From Selenomonas sp. F0473 (GTDB lineage: Bacteria; Bacillota; Negativicutes; Selenomonadales; Selenomonadaceae), in NCBI RefSeq assembly GCF_000315545.1, contig NZ_JH992902.1, positions 97,280 through 161,279 of the forward strand: a stretch of DNA of 64,000 bases. The letters run 5' to 3'. A program made the translations under genes and the position numbers. Of this stretch, positions 26,189 through 34,709 are shown one piece after another; the stretch's first letter is position 1, and each line of letters begins with the position of its first letter. Under the pieces are notes generated by a model. That model was not told where the DNA came from. It made no database searches and saw only the letters and a program-made list of their open reading frames with translations.

Positions 26189-27022
26189 ATGAACTTCAAG
26201 AAAATTATCGGCGGGCGTCAGTTCTGGACGTTGATCGCCGTGCTTGCCATTCTTCTCGGCGCGCTGCTCATCCTTTGGAAACCGGAGGAACAGGCGCAGG
26301 CGGTGCGGCTCCCGCATGCCGAGGACGATACGCAGGTGGTCGTGCTGAACTATCATATGGTCAACTCCATGTTCATCTCCCTCGCCGTTGAACCGGAAGA
26401 TTTTGACTGGCAGATGAAATACCTTGTCGAGCACGGTTATCATACGATCACGCCCGACGAACTTTACGACTACCTCGCAGGGACGGGGACGCTGCCCGAT
26501 CGTCCCGTCCTCATCACATTCGACGACGGCTATGTCGACAACTATACGACGGCGTATCCCATTTTAAAAAAATATAACCTCAAGGCGACCATCTTCGTCG
26601 TCACGGGGTTCCTCAGCAAGCGCAAGGGCTATCTCACGTGGGATCAGCTGCGCGAGATGGAACAGCACGGCATTACGATAGAGTCGCACACCGTGACGCA
26701 CGCCCCGCTTCCCGAGCTCCCGGACGACAAGATCCGCGAGGAGCTCGTCGACTCGAAACGGCAGGCGGAAAAAGAACTCGGGCATCCGGTTGAGTTTATC
26801 GCATACCCCACGGGCGTCCACGATCTCCATATCGCACAGATGGCGCGGGAGGCCGGGTATAAGGGCGGGTTTACCGTCAAATACAGCGACGTCGATCGGA
26901 ACAGCAATGTGTTCGCGATGGAGCGCGTGCCCATCTTCCGTACGGCGAATACGAACAAAGACTTTACGGATCGTCTGCGCTACACGTCGAACATGACGCA
27001 GTTCGGCTGGACTCGAAATTAG
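26189..27022 (+). CDS. Membrane-anchored polysaccharide deacetylase
   Basis: This 277-residue NodB-family carbohydrate esterase has an N-terminal membrane anchor (about residues 12-31), then a catalytic domain facing the periplasm. The family motifs are visible: ITFDDGY (general base Asp and metal Asp), SHTVTH (the metal-binding His pair) and FIAYPTGVHD. It likely removes N-acetyl groups from peptidoglycan or an exopolysaccharide. The ATG at 26189 follows ACGGGGGAA; the frame stays open to 26102, but those starts precede the promoter. It lies next to the SLH porins, which attach to peptidoglycan. Confidence 0.88.
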   Translation: MNFKKIIGGRQFWTLIAVLAILLGALLILWKPEEQAQAVRLPHAEDDTQVVVLNYHMVNSMFISLAVEPEDFDWQMKYLVEHGYHTITPDELYDYLAGTGTLPDRPVLITFDDGYVDNYTTAYPILKKYNLKATIFVVTGFLSKRKGYLTWDQLREMEQHGITIESHTVTHAPLPELPDDKIREELVDSKRQAEKELGHPVEFIAYPTGVHDLHIAQMAREAGYKGGFTVKYSDVDRNSNVFAMERVPIFRTANTNKDFTDRLRYTSNMTQFGWTRN

Positions 27023-27073
27023 TGAGAAATATTCCCGATATTCAAAATAAAAACATAAAACTATAAATTTTAC

Positions 27074-27102
27074 TTTTAAAAAGTATAACCTTATGGTATA
27101 AT
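27074..27102 (+). promoter_or_regulatory. Promoter of the first SLH porin
   Basis: A perfect TATAAT lies at 27097-27102 with a weak TTTTAA at 27074-27079, 17 bases upstream. The leader to the ATG is about 110 bases. Confidence 0.55.
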
Positions 27103-27120
27103 AACATCGTTGCATCTGAT

Positions 27121-27216
27121 AGAGGAGTTATATGCGAGGGAACACGGATACTCGTCCTCCTGTATCGGGTCAAGATATTTCTTTGACGGCGGGAAAGTCC
27201 CGCAAGGAGGATTAGC
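27121..27216 (+). promoter_or_regulatory. Structured leader of the first SLH porin
   Basis: The leader holds TCCTCCT (27155-27161), complementary to the Shine-Dalgarno AAGGAGG (27204-27210). It also has a small hairpin GCGGGA/TCCCGC (27189-27203) that abuts the Shine-Dalgarno. The same elements recur in front of the second porin. Confidence 0.55.
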
Positions 27217-27576
27217 ATGAAGAAGACTTTAGTAGCCGCTCTTGCAGCTGCGCTGACGGTCGGCGCGGCTTCGACGACGTTTGCGGCCGCGAATCCGTTC
27301 TCGGATGTGCCCCGCGATCACTGGGCATACGACGCCGTGACGCAGCTCGCTGCCGACGGCGTTGTCGAGGGCTACGGCGACGGCACGTTCCGCGGCGACC
27401 GCAACATCACGCGTTACGAGATGGCGCAGATGGTTGCAAAGGCAATGGCAAAGGGCGATATGTCCGCGTCGGACCGCGCGCTCGTCGACCGCCTTGCCGC
27501 CGAGTTCGCGGATGAGCTCAACAACCTCGGCGTCCGCGTTTCGAACCTCGAGCGCAATGCCGATATGGTGAAGTGG
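27121..27576 (+). repeat. Direct repeat copy A: porin leader and SLH-coding region
   Basis: The second copy is at 28735-29184. The coding part (360 bases) differs at about 13 positions by my count, all synonymous. The leader is less conserved, but keeps the anti-Shine-Dalgarno, hairpin and Shine-Dalgarno elements. Confidence 0.85.
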
Positions 27577-28539
27577 AACGGACGCCTCCGTTACACCTAC
27601 ACGAGCAACCGCCACGATGCGAATCACAGCAAGGTAAACAACGACGGACTGCTGTTCCGACTCGAACCGTCGGCAGAGGTCAACAGCCATTGGCACGTCA
27701 AGGCGCGTCTCGATGCGACGGCGAACATGAAGAATGATACCAGCAGCGATGTTTCGCTGAAGCGCGCTTATGCGCAGGGCGACTATACGAACTTCCAGGT
27801 GAAACTCGGTAAGATCGGCCTTGCCTCTCCCGAGAACAAAGTCCATCCGGGCTCCGGCTGCCTCCTCACCGATGAGAGCGCAAAGTTCTCGGGCGCCGAG
27901 GTCACGTTCGGCAATAAGTTGCAGGCAACCGTACAGGCAGGCCGTTACGCCTATGATTCGAAGACCATCTACGGCAGTTCCGTAAAGCCTCTCCCGAAAC
28001 TCTCCAATGAGACGGCGAACTATCAGTCGATCGATCTCAAGTATATGGCCGGCAATGTGTCGCTCGGCGCGGGATACTTCCATCTCGGATCGATGCAGTT
28101 CGTGGGCCGCGGGATCGGAACGCAGCCGTATGCAAGCGGCAGCAACGATGCCAAGGATGCGAATATCTGGCGCGTTTTCGCCGGGTATCGTTTCGACAAG
28201 AACAATGCCCTCGGCGGTTCTTATGCCAGCAATACAAAGGCGGACAATTACAAGAACGCTTACACCGTCGAGTATGACTACAAGGGGGCAAAGGCTTCCG
28301 ATCAGGGATCATGGGGCGCGTATGTCGCGTACCGCAAGCTCGGCGCTTTCGCGGCGATTGCCCCGACGACGGACGGCGCGGGATACAACCAGAAGGGCGT
28401 CGAGGTCGGTTTCGACTACGTTCCGCTCAAAAATGTCGTTTTGAAAGCAAAGTATTTCAACGGCAAGGACATGTATGTCCCCGCAGGCAGCGACGATAAG
28501 GTGCAGAATCTCTTCGGGCGCGTAGAGTTCCTGTTCTAA
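27217..28539 (+). CDS. SLH-domain outer-membrane porin (OmpM/Mep45 type)
   Basis: This 440-residue protein starts with a signal peptide ending at TFAAA, then one SLH domain (about residues 25-85: NPFSDVPRDHWAYDAVTQLA, VVEGYGDGTFRGDRNITRYEMAQMVAKAM). A short coiled-coil linker (about 88-118) leads into a beta-barrel of amphipathic strands ending in phenylalanine (VEFLF). In Negativicutes such OmpM proteins tether the outer membrane to polyamine-bearing peptidoglycan through SLH and form the main pore. Its first 120 residues are identical to the second porin; the barrels differ. It is probably highly expressed, judging by the strong -10 and long leader. Confidence 0.93.
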   Translation: MKKTLVAALAAALTVGAASTTFAAANPFSDVPRDHWAYDAVTQLAADGVVEGYGDGTFRGDRNITRYEMAQMVAKAMAKGDMSASDRALVDRLAAEFADELNNLGVRVSNLERNADMVKWNGRLRYTYTSNRHDANHSKVNNDGLLFRLEPSAEVNSHWHVKARLDATANMKNDTSSDVSLKRAYAQGDYTNFQVKLGKIGLASPENKVHPGSGCLLTDESAKFSGAEVTFGNKLQATVQAGRYAYDSKTIYGSSVKPLPKLSNETANYQSIDLKYMAGNVSLGAGYFHLGSMQFVGRGIGTQPYASGSNDAKDANIWRVFAGYRFDKNNALGGSYASNTKADNYKNAYTVEYDYKGAKASDQGSWGAYVAYRKLGAFAAIAPTTDGAGYNQKGVEVGFDYVPLKNVVLKAKYFNGKDMYVPAGSDDKVQNLFGRVEFLF

Positions 28540-28561
28540 TCGAATCTGATGCTCACAGCAG

Positions 28562-28599
28562 AAAAGCCCAAGGCATCCGAGCGGTGCCGCGGGCTTTTT
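28562..28599 (+). terminator. Terminator of the first SLH porin
   Basis: AAAAGCCC (28562-28569) pairs with GGGCTTTTT (28591-28599), with an inner GGCA/TGCC stem. Confidence 0.88.
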
Positions 28600-28678
28600 G
28601 ATTTGAAATATAAAGAGGGGATCGGAATTTAATGGTTGTCGATATTTGTAATAACATTACGATAATAAAATTTAGACT

Positions 28679-28707
28679 TTGCAAATATCAAATTCATATG
28701 ATATAAT
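28679..28707 (+). promoter_or_regulatory. Promoter of the second SLH porin
   Basis: TTGCAA (28679-28684) and TATAAT (28702-28707) are 17 bases apart, so the second porin has its own promoter. Confidence 0.75.
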
Positions 28708-28734
28708 AACCGCGTTGAACTGCGGTATAGGGGC

Positions 28735-28824
28735 TTGATGTGAGGCAACAAGGATACTCCGTCCTCCTGTACCGGGTCAAGATGTTTCTTTGACGGCGGG
28801 AAAACCCCGCAAGGAGGTATTAAC
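28735..28824 (+). promoter_or_regulatory. Structured leader of the second SLH porin
   Basis: This leader repeats that of the first porin: TCCTCCT (28762-28768), the hairpin GCGGG/CCCGC (28796-28810) and AAGGAGG (28811-28817), with the same spacing. Confidence 0.55.
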
Positions 28825-29184
28825 ATGAAGAAGACTTTGGTAGCAGCTCTTGCGGCTGCGCTGACGGTCGGCGCGGCTTCGACGACGTTTGCGGCCGCGA
28901 ATCCGTTCTCGGATGTGCCCCGCGATCACTGGGCATACGACGCCGTAACGCAGCTCGCTGCCGACGGCGTTGTCGAAGGCTACGGCGACGGCACGTTCCG
29001 CGGCGACCGCAACATCACGCGTTACGAGATGGCGCAGATGGTCGCAAAGGCGATGGCAAAGGGCGATATGTCCGCATCGGACCGCGCGCTCGTCGACCGC
29101 CTTGCCGCCGAGTTTGCGGATGAGCTCAACAATCTCGGCGTCCGCGTCTCGAACCTCGAGCGCAACGCGGATATGGTGAAGTGG
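28735..29184 (+). repeat. Direct repeat copy B: porin leader and SLH-coding region
   Basis: This is the partner of 27121-27576. Homology falls sharply after the codon for Trp120. Confidence 0.85.
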
Positions 29185-30117
29185 ACGGGCGAACTGCGTT
29201 ACCGTTATTGGAGTCGTCGTAACGACCACAAGAACGACACAAAGGTCGCTCAAAAAGCAAACAAGGATCAGCTCCAGCTGCGCCTGTTCCCGACGGCGGA
29301 GATCAACGATCACTGGCATGTCAAAGCGCGTCTGACGGCTTCGAGCAACATGAAGACGGATGAGAGCGGTGATGTCGCCCTTACCTATGCGTATGCGGAC
29401 GGCGACTACGGCAAGTTCCATGTCCAGCTCGGTAAGATGCCGCTGTTCTCGAATGCCGATCAGGGGATCGTCGCCGACGATTTCTTCTCGGGCGCACAGG
29501 TCTCCTACGGTGACAAGTGGTCGGTGCTTGCGGAAGCGGGCCGCTGGAACCTTGACGATGCCAATAAGAATATTGCTGCAGCGACGGATAAAGCCGCCAA
29601 CTATCAGGGCATCGAACTCGGCTACCGTTCCGGCAAGCTCGTGCAGAGCGGCGTTGGCTATCGCCACTTCTCCAGCGAGGCGTTCAAGAGCGCAGCCCTT
29701 TACAATACGAACGGCGCGCCGCAGGATAAGGCCGACATCTGGTCTGTCGGCGCAACGTATGCGTTTGACAAGAACGCGTCCCTCAGCGCCGCCTACGCGA
29801 ACAACACGAAGGCGGACGATCTGAAGAAGGGCATGAGCTTCCAGCTCGACTACAAGGGGGCGAAGAAATCCGATATGGGATCGTGGGGCGCCTATGTCGC
29901 GTACCGCAATATCGGTTCCAACGTAGGCCTTGCGCCGACCTTCTCGACGGATCAGCTGACCACTGTAAAAACCAACGGCGCGAAGGGCATCGATCTCGGT
30001 CTCGGCTATGTTCCGTTCAAGAACGTCCTGATGCAGGCGCAGTACTTCAACGGCAAAGAGCTTAAGACGGACAACAAGATCCAGACGCTCTACGGCCGCG
30101 TCAGCTTCTTCTTCTAA
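28825..30117 (+). CDS. SLH-domain outer-membrane porin, second copy
   Basis: This 430-residue paralogue of the preceding porin has the same signal peptide, SLH domain and coiled-coil linker (residues 1-120 identical). Its barrel is different, starting TGELRYRYWSRRNDHKND and ending VSFFF. Only short segments of the barrel stay alike (for example YDYKGAKASDQGSWGAYVAYR versus LDYKGAKKSDMGSWGAYVAYR). The two likely form pores of different selectivity on a common peptidoglycan anchor. Each gene has its own promoter, leader and terminator, so they can be expressed separately. Confidence 0.93.
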   Translation: MKKTLVAALAAALTVGAASTTFAAANPFSDVPRDHWAYDAVTQLAADGVVEGYGDGTFRGDRNITRYEMAQMVAKAMAKGDMSASDRALVDRLAAEFADELNNLGVRVSNLERNADMVKWTGELRYRYWSRRNDHKNDTKVAQKANKDQLQLRLFPTAEINDHWHVKARLTASSNMKTDESGDVALTYAYADGDYGKFHVQLGKMPLFSNADQGIVADDFFSGAQVSYGDKWSVLAEAGRWNLDDANKNIAAATDKAANYQGIELGYRSGKLVQSGVGYRHFSSEAFKSAALYNTNGAPQDKADIWSVGATYAFDKNASLSAAYANNTKADDLKKGMSFQLDYKGAKKSDMGSWGAYVAYRNIGSNVGLAPTFSTDQLTTVKTNGAKGIDLGLGYVPFKNVLMQAQYFNGKELKTDNKIQTLYGRVSFFF

Positions 30118-30147
30118 AGAATTTAAATCCCATAACGGGATTTCCGT

Positions 30148-30179
30148 AAAAAAAGAGTGCCGATCGGCACTCTTTTTTT
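30148..30179. terminator. Bidirectional terminator between porin 2 and the HAD gene
   Basis: A perfect palindrome has a GAGTGCCGATCGGCACTC core flanked by seven As and seven Ts, between convergent genes. Confidence 0.95.
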
Positions 30180-30194
30180 ATGTCCGAATTTATC

Positions 30195-31007
30195 TTACAG
30201 CACTTCTTTCAACACCCATGCGATGAGGTGTTCGCCGCACGGTACGCCGACGCGGTCGGCGGCGGCCTTTGCTTCCTCCGAGGCGTCGGCGGGAGCGACG
30301 CCGATATCCGCCGTGCGGAGGAGCGAGACGTCGTTTCCGTAGTCTCCGCATGCAACGACGCGGCGCCCCGCGTAGGCGGGCATGGCGCGCAGGACGTCCG
30401 CCATATCGCCCTTCGATGTGCCGGGGGCGACGTATTCCAGGTAGTTCGCATCGGAGTAGAACGACGTGGAGATTTTATCAATGCCAAGTTCTTTCGCCAG
30501 CCGCTCGACAAAGGTCAGGTTGACGGGCGCGTCGCAGACGAAGAATTTCAGCCATGTCTCCTGCTCTACGTCGCGCAGGGGGCGGCGCGTCACATTGTAA
30601 AACTCATCGTCGAGGCGCGGGTCGTCGTTTTCCTCAGGCGTGAGAACGTTGCAGTCGTCGGCGGTATAGACCTCGACGCAGGCGCGGGGGAACCGGAAGA
30701 GGACTTGCGCGGCAAAATCCCGCCAAATATCTCCGTCGAGCGTCCGCGACTCGAGCACGCAATCCGCACTGAGATCTTTCAGCATAGCGCCGTTGAAGAA
30801 GATGGAAGGCGCGTTTACGGCGATGCCCTCGAGGTAGGGAAGCGCCGCGCCGGGCGCGCGTCCGGTCGCTATGGCAAATGCGCCGCCGCGTTCCGTAAAC
30901 GCATGAATGGCGTTTATGTTTTCCTCCGAGATCATCTCGTAACGCGGGACGATCGTGCCGTCGAGGTCACTGATGAGAAGAATGTCGTCGTATCTTTTTT
31001 CACTCAT
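30195..31007 (-). CDS. Cof-type HAD family phosphatase
   Basis: This 270-residue cytoplasmic hydrolase of the HAD-IIB (Cof) class has motif I LISDLDGTIVP, motif II AIATGRAPG, and motif IV VVACGDYGNDVSLLRTAD. Substrates are usually sugar phosphates or phosphorylated cofactors and cannot be predicted. Its start overlaps the trpG stop by 4 bases, so it is the last gene of the gltD-like/orf/trpE/trpG operon. Its role in that operon is unknown. Confidence 0.88.
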   Translation of the reverse strand: MSEKRYDDILLISDLDGTIVPRYEMISEENINAIHAFTERGGAFAIATGRAPGAALPYLEGIAVNAPSIFFNGAMLKDLSADCVLESRTLDGDIWRDFAAQVLFRFPRACVEVYTADDCNVLTPEENDDPRLDDEFYNVTRRPLRDVEQETWLKFFVCDAPVNLTFVERLAKELGIDKISTSFYSDANYLEYVAPGTSKGDMADVLRAMPAYAGRRVVACGDYGNDVSLLRTADIGVAPADASEEAKAAADRVGVPCGEHLIAWVLKEVL

Positions 31008-31579
31008 AGAGCGTCAATATCCTTTAGATAGTTTTCCATCATAGCGCGTCCCGCGGGGGTCAGAATCGACTCGGGGTGGAACTGGATACCCTCGATGGGG
31101 AGCGACTTATGGCGTACGCCCATGACGGTGCCGTCGTCCAATTCGCTTGTAATTTCGAGTGCGTCGGGAAGGCTCGTACGGTCGATGATCAGAGAATGAT
31201 AGCGCGCAACCCGCACGCCGTCCGGGATACCGCGGTAGAGCCCCGTGCCGCAGTGTCGGATGGGAGAAGATTTGCCGTGGACAATCTCGTTCGCGCGGAT
31301 GATCTTTCCGCCGAACACCTCGCCGATCGCCTGATGACCGAGACAGATGCCGAGAATGGGGAGTACTCCGCTAAGCGCGCGTACCGCATCCTCTGTGACA
31401 CCCGCATCTTTCGGCAGGCCGGGGCCCGGGGAGATGACGACGCCGCCGTAGCCGCGCGCGCGAATATCATCCGGCGTCATCGCATCGCTCCGGACGACTT
31501 CGACGTCGGCGCCGATATCTTTCAGCAGCTGATAGATGTTGTAGGTGAAGGAGTCGTAGTTGTCAAGCAAAAGCAGCAT
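31004..31579 (-). CDS. trpG: Anthranilate/aminodeoxychorismate synthase glutaminase
   Basis: This 191-residue class I glutamine amidotransferase supplies ammonia to its partner synthase. The catalytic Cys is in GICLGHQAIGE, the oxyanion region is ISPGPGLP, and His-Glu appear in IQFHPESIL. It begins LLLLDNYDSFTYNIYQ. It overlaps trpE by about 17 bases. Since no separate pabA is in the window, it could also serve folate synthesis, as in other Firmicutes with a shared subunit. Confidence 0.93.
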   Translation of the reverse strand: MLLLLDNYDSFTYNIYQLLKDIGADVEVVRSDAMTPDDIRARGYGGVVISPGPGLPKDAGVTEDAVRALSGVLPILGICLGHQAIGEVFGGKIIRANEIVHGKSSPIRHCGTGLYRGIPDGVRVARYHSLIIDRTSLPDALEITSELDDGTVMGVRHKSLPIEGIQFHPESILTPAGRAMMENYLKDIDAL

Positions 31580-33068
31580 TGTTCTCCACCTCCTCTACCA
31601 CCTGAAAGAGCGCTTTGGATTTTTGCAGAATCTCGAGATACTCTTTCTCCGGAACGGAGTCCTTGACAATGCCCGCGCCCGATCGGATCACCGCCGTGTC
31701 GTCGTTCTCGATGCACATGGTGCGCAGGGTGATGCACATGTCCATATTGCCGCGGAAATCCATGTAGCCCACCGTGCCCGCATAGAAACCGCGCGGGGCA
31801 TCCTCCAAATCATGGATGATCTCCATTGCGCGCAGTTTCGGCGCGCCGCTGACGGTGCCCGCGGGGAAGGCCGCGCGCAGGACATCCATCGGCGCGTAGG
31901 AGGGCGCGATTTTCCCTACGACGCTGCTCACCATATGGGAGACATGCGAGAACCGCTCGACGGCCATGAGTTTCGGTACGCGCACGGTGCCGGGCACGCT
32001 GATGCGGCCGAGGTCGTTGCGCGCGAGGTCCACGAGCATGGCGTGCTCGGCACGTTCCTTTTCGTCCGCAAGGAGATCTGCGGCGAGCGCCGCATCCTCT
32101 TCCTCCGTTCGGCCGCGTTTACGCGTGCCGGCGATGGGGTAGGTCCAGACGGTATCCTTCGCGGCCTTGACCAGCATCTCGGGCGAGGCGCCGACAAGCT
32201 TCACCGTGCCGAAATTGTAGTAGAACATATAGGGCGAGGGATTGACCTGCCGCAGTCTCCGATAAAAGAGAAAAGCGGGGCGCGTGATCTTCTCGCGGAA
32301 TCGATAGGAGGGGACGACTTGGAAAATATCGCCCGCATAGATGTGTTCCTTGGCCTTCCGGATCGCTTCGAGGAAACGCGCGGGGGGCGCGGCATAGCGC
32401 GCCATAAAATCTACGGGGGCGGTCCTTTTCGAACGCGGCGCCGGAGGCGGGGAGAACGGGGCGGCAAGACGCCCGCGCACCTCCGAGAGGCGATCCGCAA
32501 TCGTGTCGTAGAGCTTGCCGGGATCGTCGCCTTCCTTGATATCCGCAAGATAGTGCAGACGCGCGCTTCCCTTGAGCGCGTCGTAGACGACGAGGAAGCG
32601 GCACATCATGAACTGTCCGAGGAGATCCTCGCCGCTAAGTTCCACACCGCGCACACGGTCGAATGTGGCGGCCGTCTCATATGAAAAATACCCCGCCAGT
32701 CCGCCGTGGACAAGCGGCAGCTGCTCGTCATCCGCGGGAACGGCGGGGGTAAAACGCGCGGCATAGGCCTTCATCGTCTCGTGCGGCGGACCCGCGATGC
32801 TCTTCATCAGGCCGTTCTCGTTGACGAGCAGTTGATCGGCGAATACTTGAACGCGCACGAACGGCTCGCCGCCGATGAAGGAATAGCGGCCGAACTGCTG
32901 CTGCGTCGTGTCGACGGACTCCATGATGTAGCCCTTCTTCTCGCCGACGAGTTTATAGTAGACGGAAACGGGCGTGTCGAGATCCATCGTCAGTTCGGTG
33001 AAGACGGTGATGAGGTTTGCCGTTTTACTGTAAGCGATAAATTCTTCTTTGCACGGCGTCAGCTTCAT
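31563..33068 (-). CDS. trpE: Anthranilate synthase component I
   Basis: This 501-residue chorismate-using enzyme makes anthranilate, the first step to tryptophan. Conserved parts are FGRYSFIGGEP in the N-terminal regulatory half, GGLAGYFSYE, and the catalytic end: IFQVVPSYRF, PIAGTRKRG, LVDLARNDLGRI, FPAGTVSGAPKLRAMEI and AVIRSGAGIVKDSVPEKEY. The full-length N-terminal half favours TrpE over PabB. The rest of the trp pathway (trpDCFBA) is absent around it. Its start overlaps the upstream small gene by 4 bases. Confidence 0.92.
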   Translation of the reverse strand: MKLTPCKEEFIAYSKTANLITVFTELTMDLDTPVSVYYKLVGEKKGYIMESVDTTQQQFGRYSFIGGEPFVRVQVFADQLLVNENGLMKSIAGPPHETMKAYAARFTPAVPADDEQLPLVHGGLAGYFSYETAATFDRVRGVELSGEDLLGQFMMCRFLVVYDALKGSARLHYLADIKEGDDPGKLYDTIADRLSEVRGRLAAPFSPPPAPRSKRTAPVDFMARYAAPPARFLEAIRKAKEHIYAGDIFQVVPSYRFREKITRPAFLFYRRLRQVNPSPYMFYYNFGTVKLVGASPEMLVKAAKDTVWTYPIAGTRKRGRTEEEDAALAADLLADEKERAEHAMLVDLARNDLGRISVPGTVRVPKLMAVERFSHVSHMVSSVVGKIAPSYAPMDVLRAAFPAGTVSGAPKLRAMEIIHDLEDAPRGFYAGTVGYMDFRGNMDMCITLRTMCIENDDTAVIRSGAGIVKDSVPEKEYLEILQKSKALFQVVEEVENNAAFA

Positions 33069-33370
33069 CCGTTGATCTCCATCACGATGTCCTTCTCGTT
33101 GCGGCCGAGAATCCAGCCGAGCGCCTTCAGCTCCGCATACAGCATCTGCTGTTGCTCGCGGTTGTTTTCACGGCTGAGTTTCAGCTGTTTGTACTGCTTG
33201 CGTCCGAGGTTGTAACGCGCGAGGATCTCCGCCTCGCTGCGCATTTTGCGCCTGCCGCTCGCATGCATGCGGACGAGCTCCTCGACGTCCGCCTCCGTAT
33301 AGGCGGGCGGCTTCGGCGGCGCGGCCATTTGGCGCACGAGATTCGTGATGTCCTGATCGCTCATATCCAT
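33065..33370 (-). CDS. Unknown 101-residue protein in the trp operon
   Basis: I do not recognise this protein. It is small and charged, with a flexible N-terminal part (VRQMAAPPKPPAYTEADVEELVRMHASGRRKMRSEAEILARY), a basic stretch (NLGRKQYKQLKLSRENN) and a final helix (EQQQMLYAELKALGWILGR). Nothing suggests a membrane segment or metal site. Its helical layout would allow RNA or DNA binding. It lies 40 bases after the gltD-like gene and overlaps trpE by 4 bases, so it is translationally coupled to trpE. Confidence 0.75.
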   Translation of the reverse strand: MDMSDQDITNLVRQMAAPPKPPAYTEADVEELVRMHASGRRKMRSEAEILARYNLGRKQYKQLKLSRENNREQQQMLYAELKALGWILGRNEKDIVMEING

Positions 33371-33410
33371 AGTGGATGCTCCCTTCGTATTCCTCTTTTA
33401 TTTTATCCGG

Positions 33411-34658
33411 TCAATGTTCGGCATTTTCGGGAACGGATCCTTCCTTGCGGCGAAGATACTCGATCATCGCGTCGGCGACGTGCTTTGCGTTCTTGACGAC
33501 CTGTACGACGTTCCAAGGGCCGAGGACGACGTCGCCCGCGGAGAAAACCCCGTCGCGCTCCGTCATGCCGTTTTCGTCGACTTTGACGAGCCCTTTCTCG
33601 TTGAACGTGACGCCCTTTGTCGTGCGGACGATTTTATCCTTGACGCCTTGGCTTGCCGCAATGACGGTGCTGTCTGCCGGGATAAGATAAGGCGCGCTCT
33701 CGCCGATGAGGTTCTGCTCCTCGTCAAAGATACGGTCGCACATCATCGGGCCCTCGGGTGTTACCGAATGAATGCCCTTCGCATATTGGATCTCGCAGCC
33801 GTCCATGAGGGCGTACTCCAGCTCGCGTTCGCTCGCGGAGATGCCGTTGCGCCGCGCGTAGATGGTGACGTAGCGGCTGCCTTTACGGATCGCTGTGCGC
33901 GCCACATCCATCGCGGAGTTGCCGGAGCCGATGACGGCGACGCGGTCGCCGAGCCGGTAGACGTCCGGGTTTTGGAGGTAGTTCACCGCATAGTGGCAGT
34001 TGCCGAGGGTTTCGCCGGGGATATGGAGGGCTTTTGCGCGCCACGCGCCTGTGCCCATGAAGACCGCCTCGTACCCGTCGCGGAAGAGGTCGTCTACCTT
34101 CAGCGCGCTGCCGATCGTCGTGTTCGGGCGGATGTGGATGCCGAGCATGTGGAGCTTCTCTCCGTAGCGGTCGATGGTCGACGGGGGCAGGCGGAAATCG
34201 GGGATGCCGTAGCGGAGCATGCCGCCGATCTTCTGCATGCGTTCGAATATCGTCACGCCGTAGCCCTCCTGCGCAAGTTTGACCGCAACGACGATGCCCG
34301 CGGGACCCGCGCCGATCACGGCGACGTTGTGCCCGTTGTAGGACTTGCGCGTGAGGACGAGTTTATCGAGAAAGGTGTCGGAGATATAGTGCTCGATGCT
34401 CGAGATTTGGACCGGCGCGCCGCGGCGCCCTTGGATGCAGTTGCCTTCGCACTGTGCGTCATGATCGCAGACGAGCGAGCAGAAGACGCTCATGGGGTTG
34501 TTATCGTAGAGCATCGCGCCCGCCTCGTTGATCTTGCCGTCGAGGAACAGGCGGATCATCTCCGGCACGTTGGTCTGCACGGGGCAGCCTTTGATGCGGC
34601 ACAGCGGTTTCTTGCACTGGAGACAGCGGCGCGCCTCGTTGATGACATGAACGGCCAT
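33411..34658 (-). CDS. GltD-like NAD(P)-dependent oxidoreductase
   Basis: This 415-residue flavoprotein belongs to the glutamate-synthase small-subunit/NfnB/PreT family. The N-terminal cysteine clusters (CLQCKKPLCRIKGCPVQ and CSLVCDHDAQCEGNC) would hold two [4Fe-4S] centres. FAD binding is at VAVIGAGPAGIVVAVKLA, NAD(P)H binding at VAVIGSGNSAMDVARTA, and the second FAD contact at DGVFSAGDVVLGPWNVVQ. No GltB large subunit is nearby. It could feed electrons to another enzyme. It is the first gene of the minus-strand operon and has its own promoter. Confidence 0.88.
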   Translation of the reverse strand: MAVHVINEARRCLQCKKPLCRIKGCPVQTNVPEMIRLFLDGKINEAGAMLYDNNPMSVFCSLVCDHDAQCEGNCIQGRRGAPVQISSIEHYISDTFLDKLVLTRKSYNGHNVAVIGAGPAGIVVAVKLAQEGYGVTIFERMQKIGGMLRYGIPDFRLPPSTIDRYGEKLHMLGIHIRPNTTIGSALKVDDLFRDGYEAVFMGTGAWRAKALHIPGETLGNCHYAVNYLQNPDVYRLGDRVAVIGSGNSAMDVARTAIRKGSRYVTIYARRNGISASERELEYALMDGCEIQYAKGIHSVTPEGPMMCDRIFDEEQNLIGESAPYLIPADSTVIAASQGVKDKIVRTTKGVTFNEKGLVKVDENGMTERDGVFSAGDVVLGPWNVVQVVKNAKHVADAMIEYLRRKEGSVPENAEH

Positions 34659-34709
34659 AGAAAGATTCCTTTCGTTCGCTTCCTAAATATTATTGTATAC
34701 ACATGCGTA

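Noticed and set aside
31563-33068. PabB instead of TrpE
   Set aside because: The full N-terminal half with FGRYSFIGGEP and the PIAGTRKRG motif fit anthranilate synthase better, although a shared glutaminase with folate synthesis remains possible.
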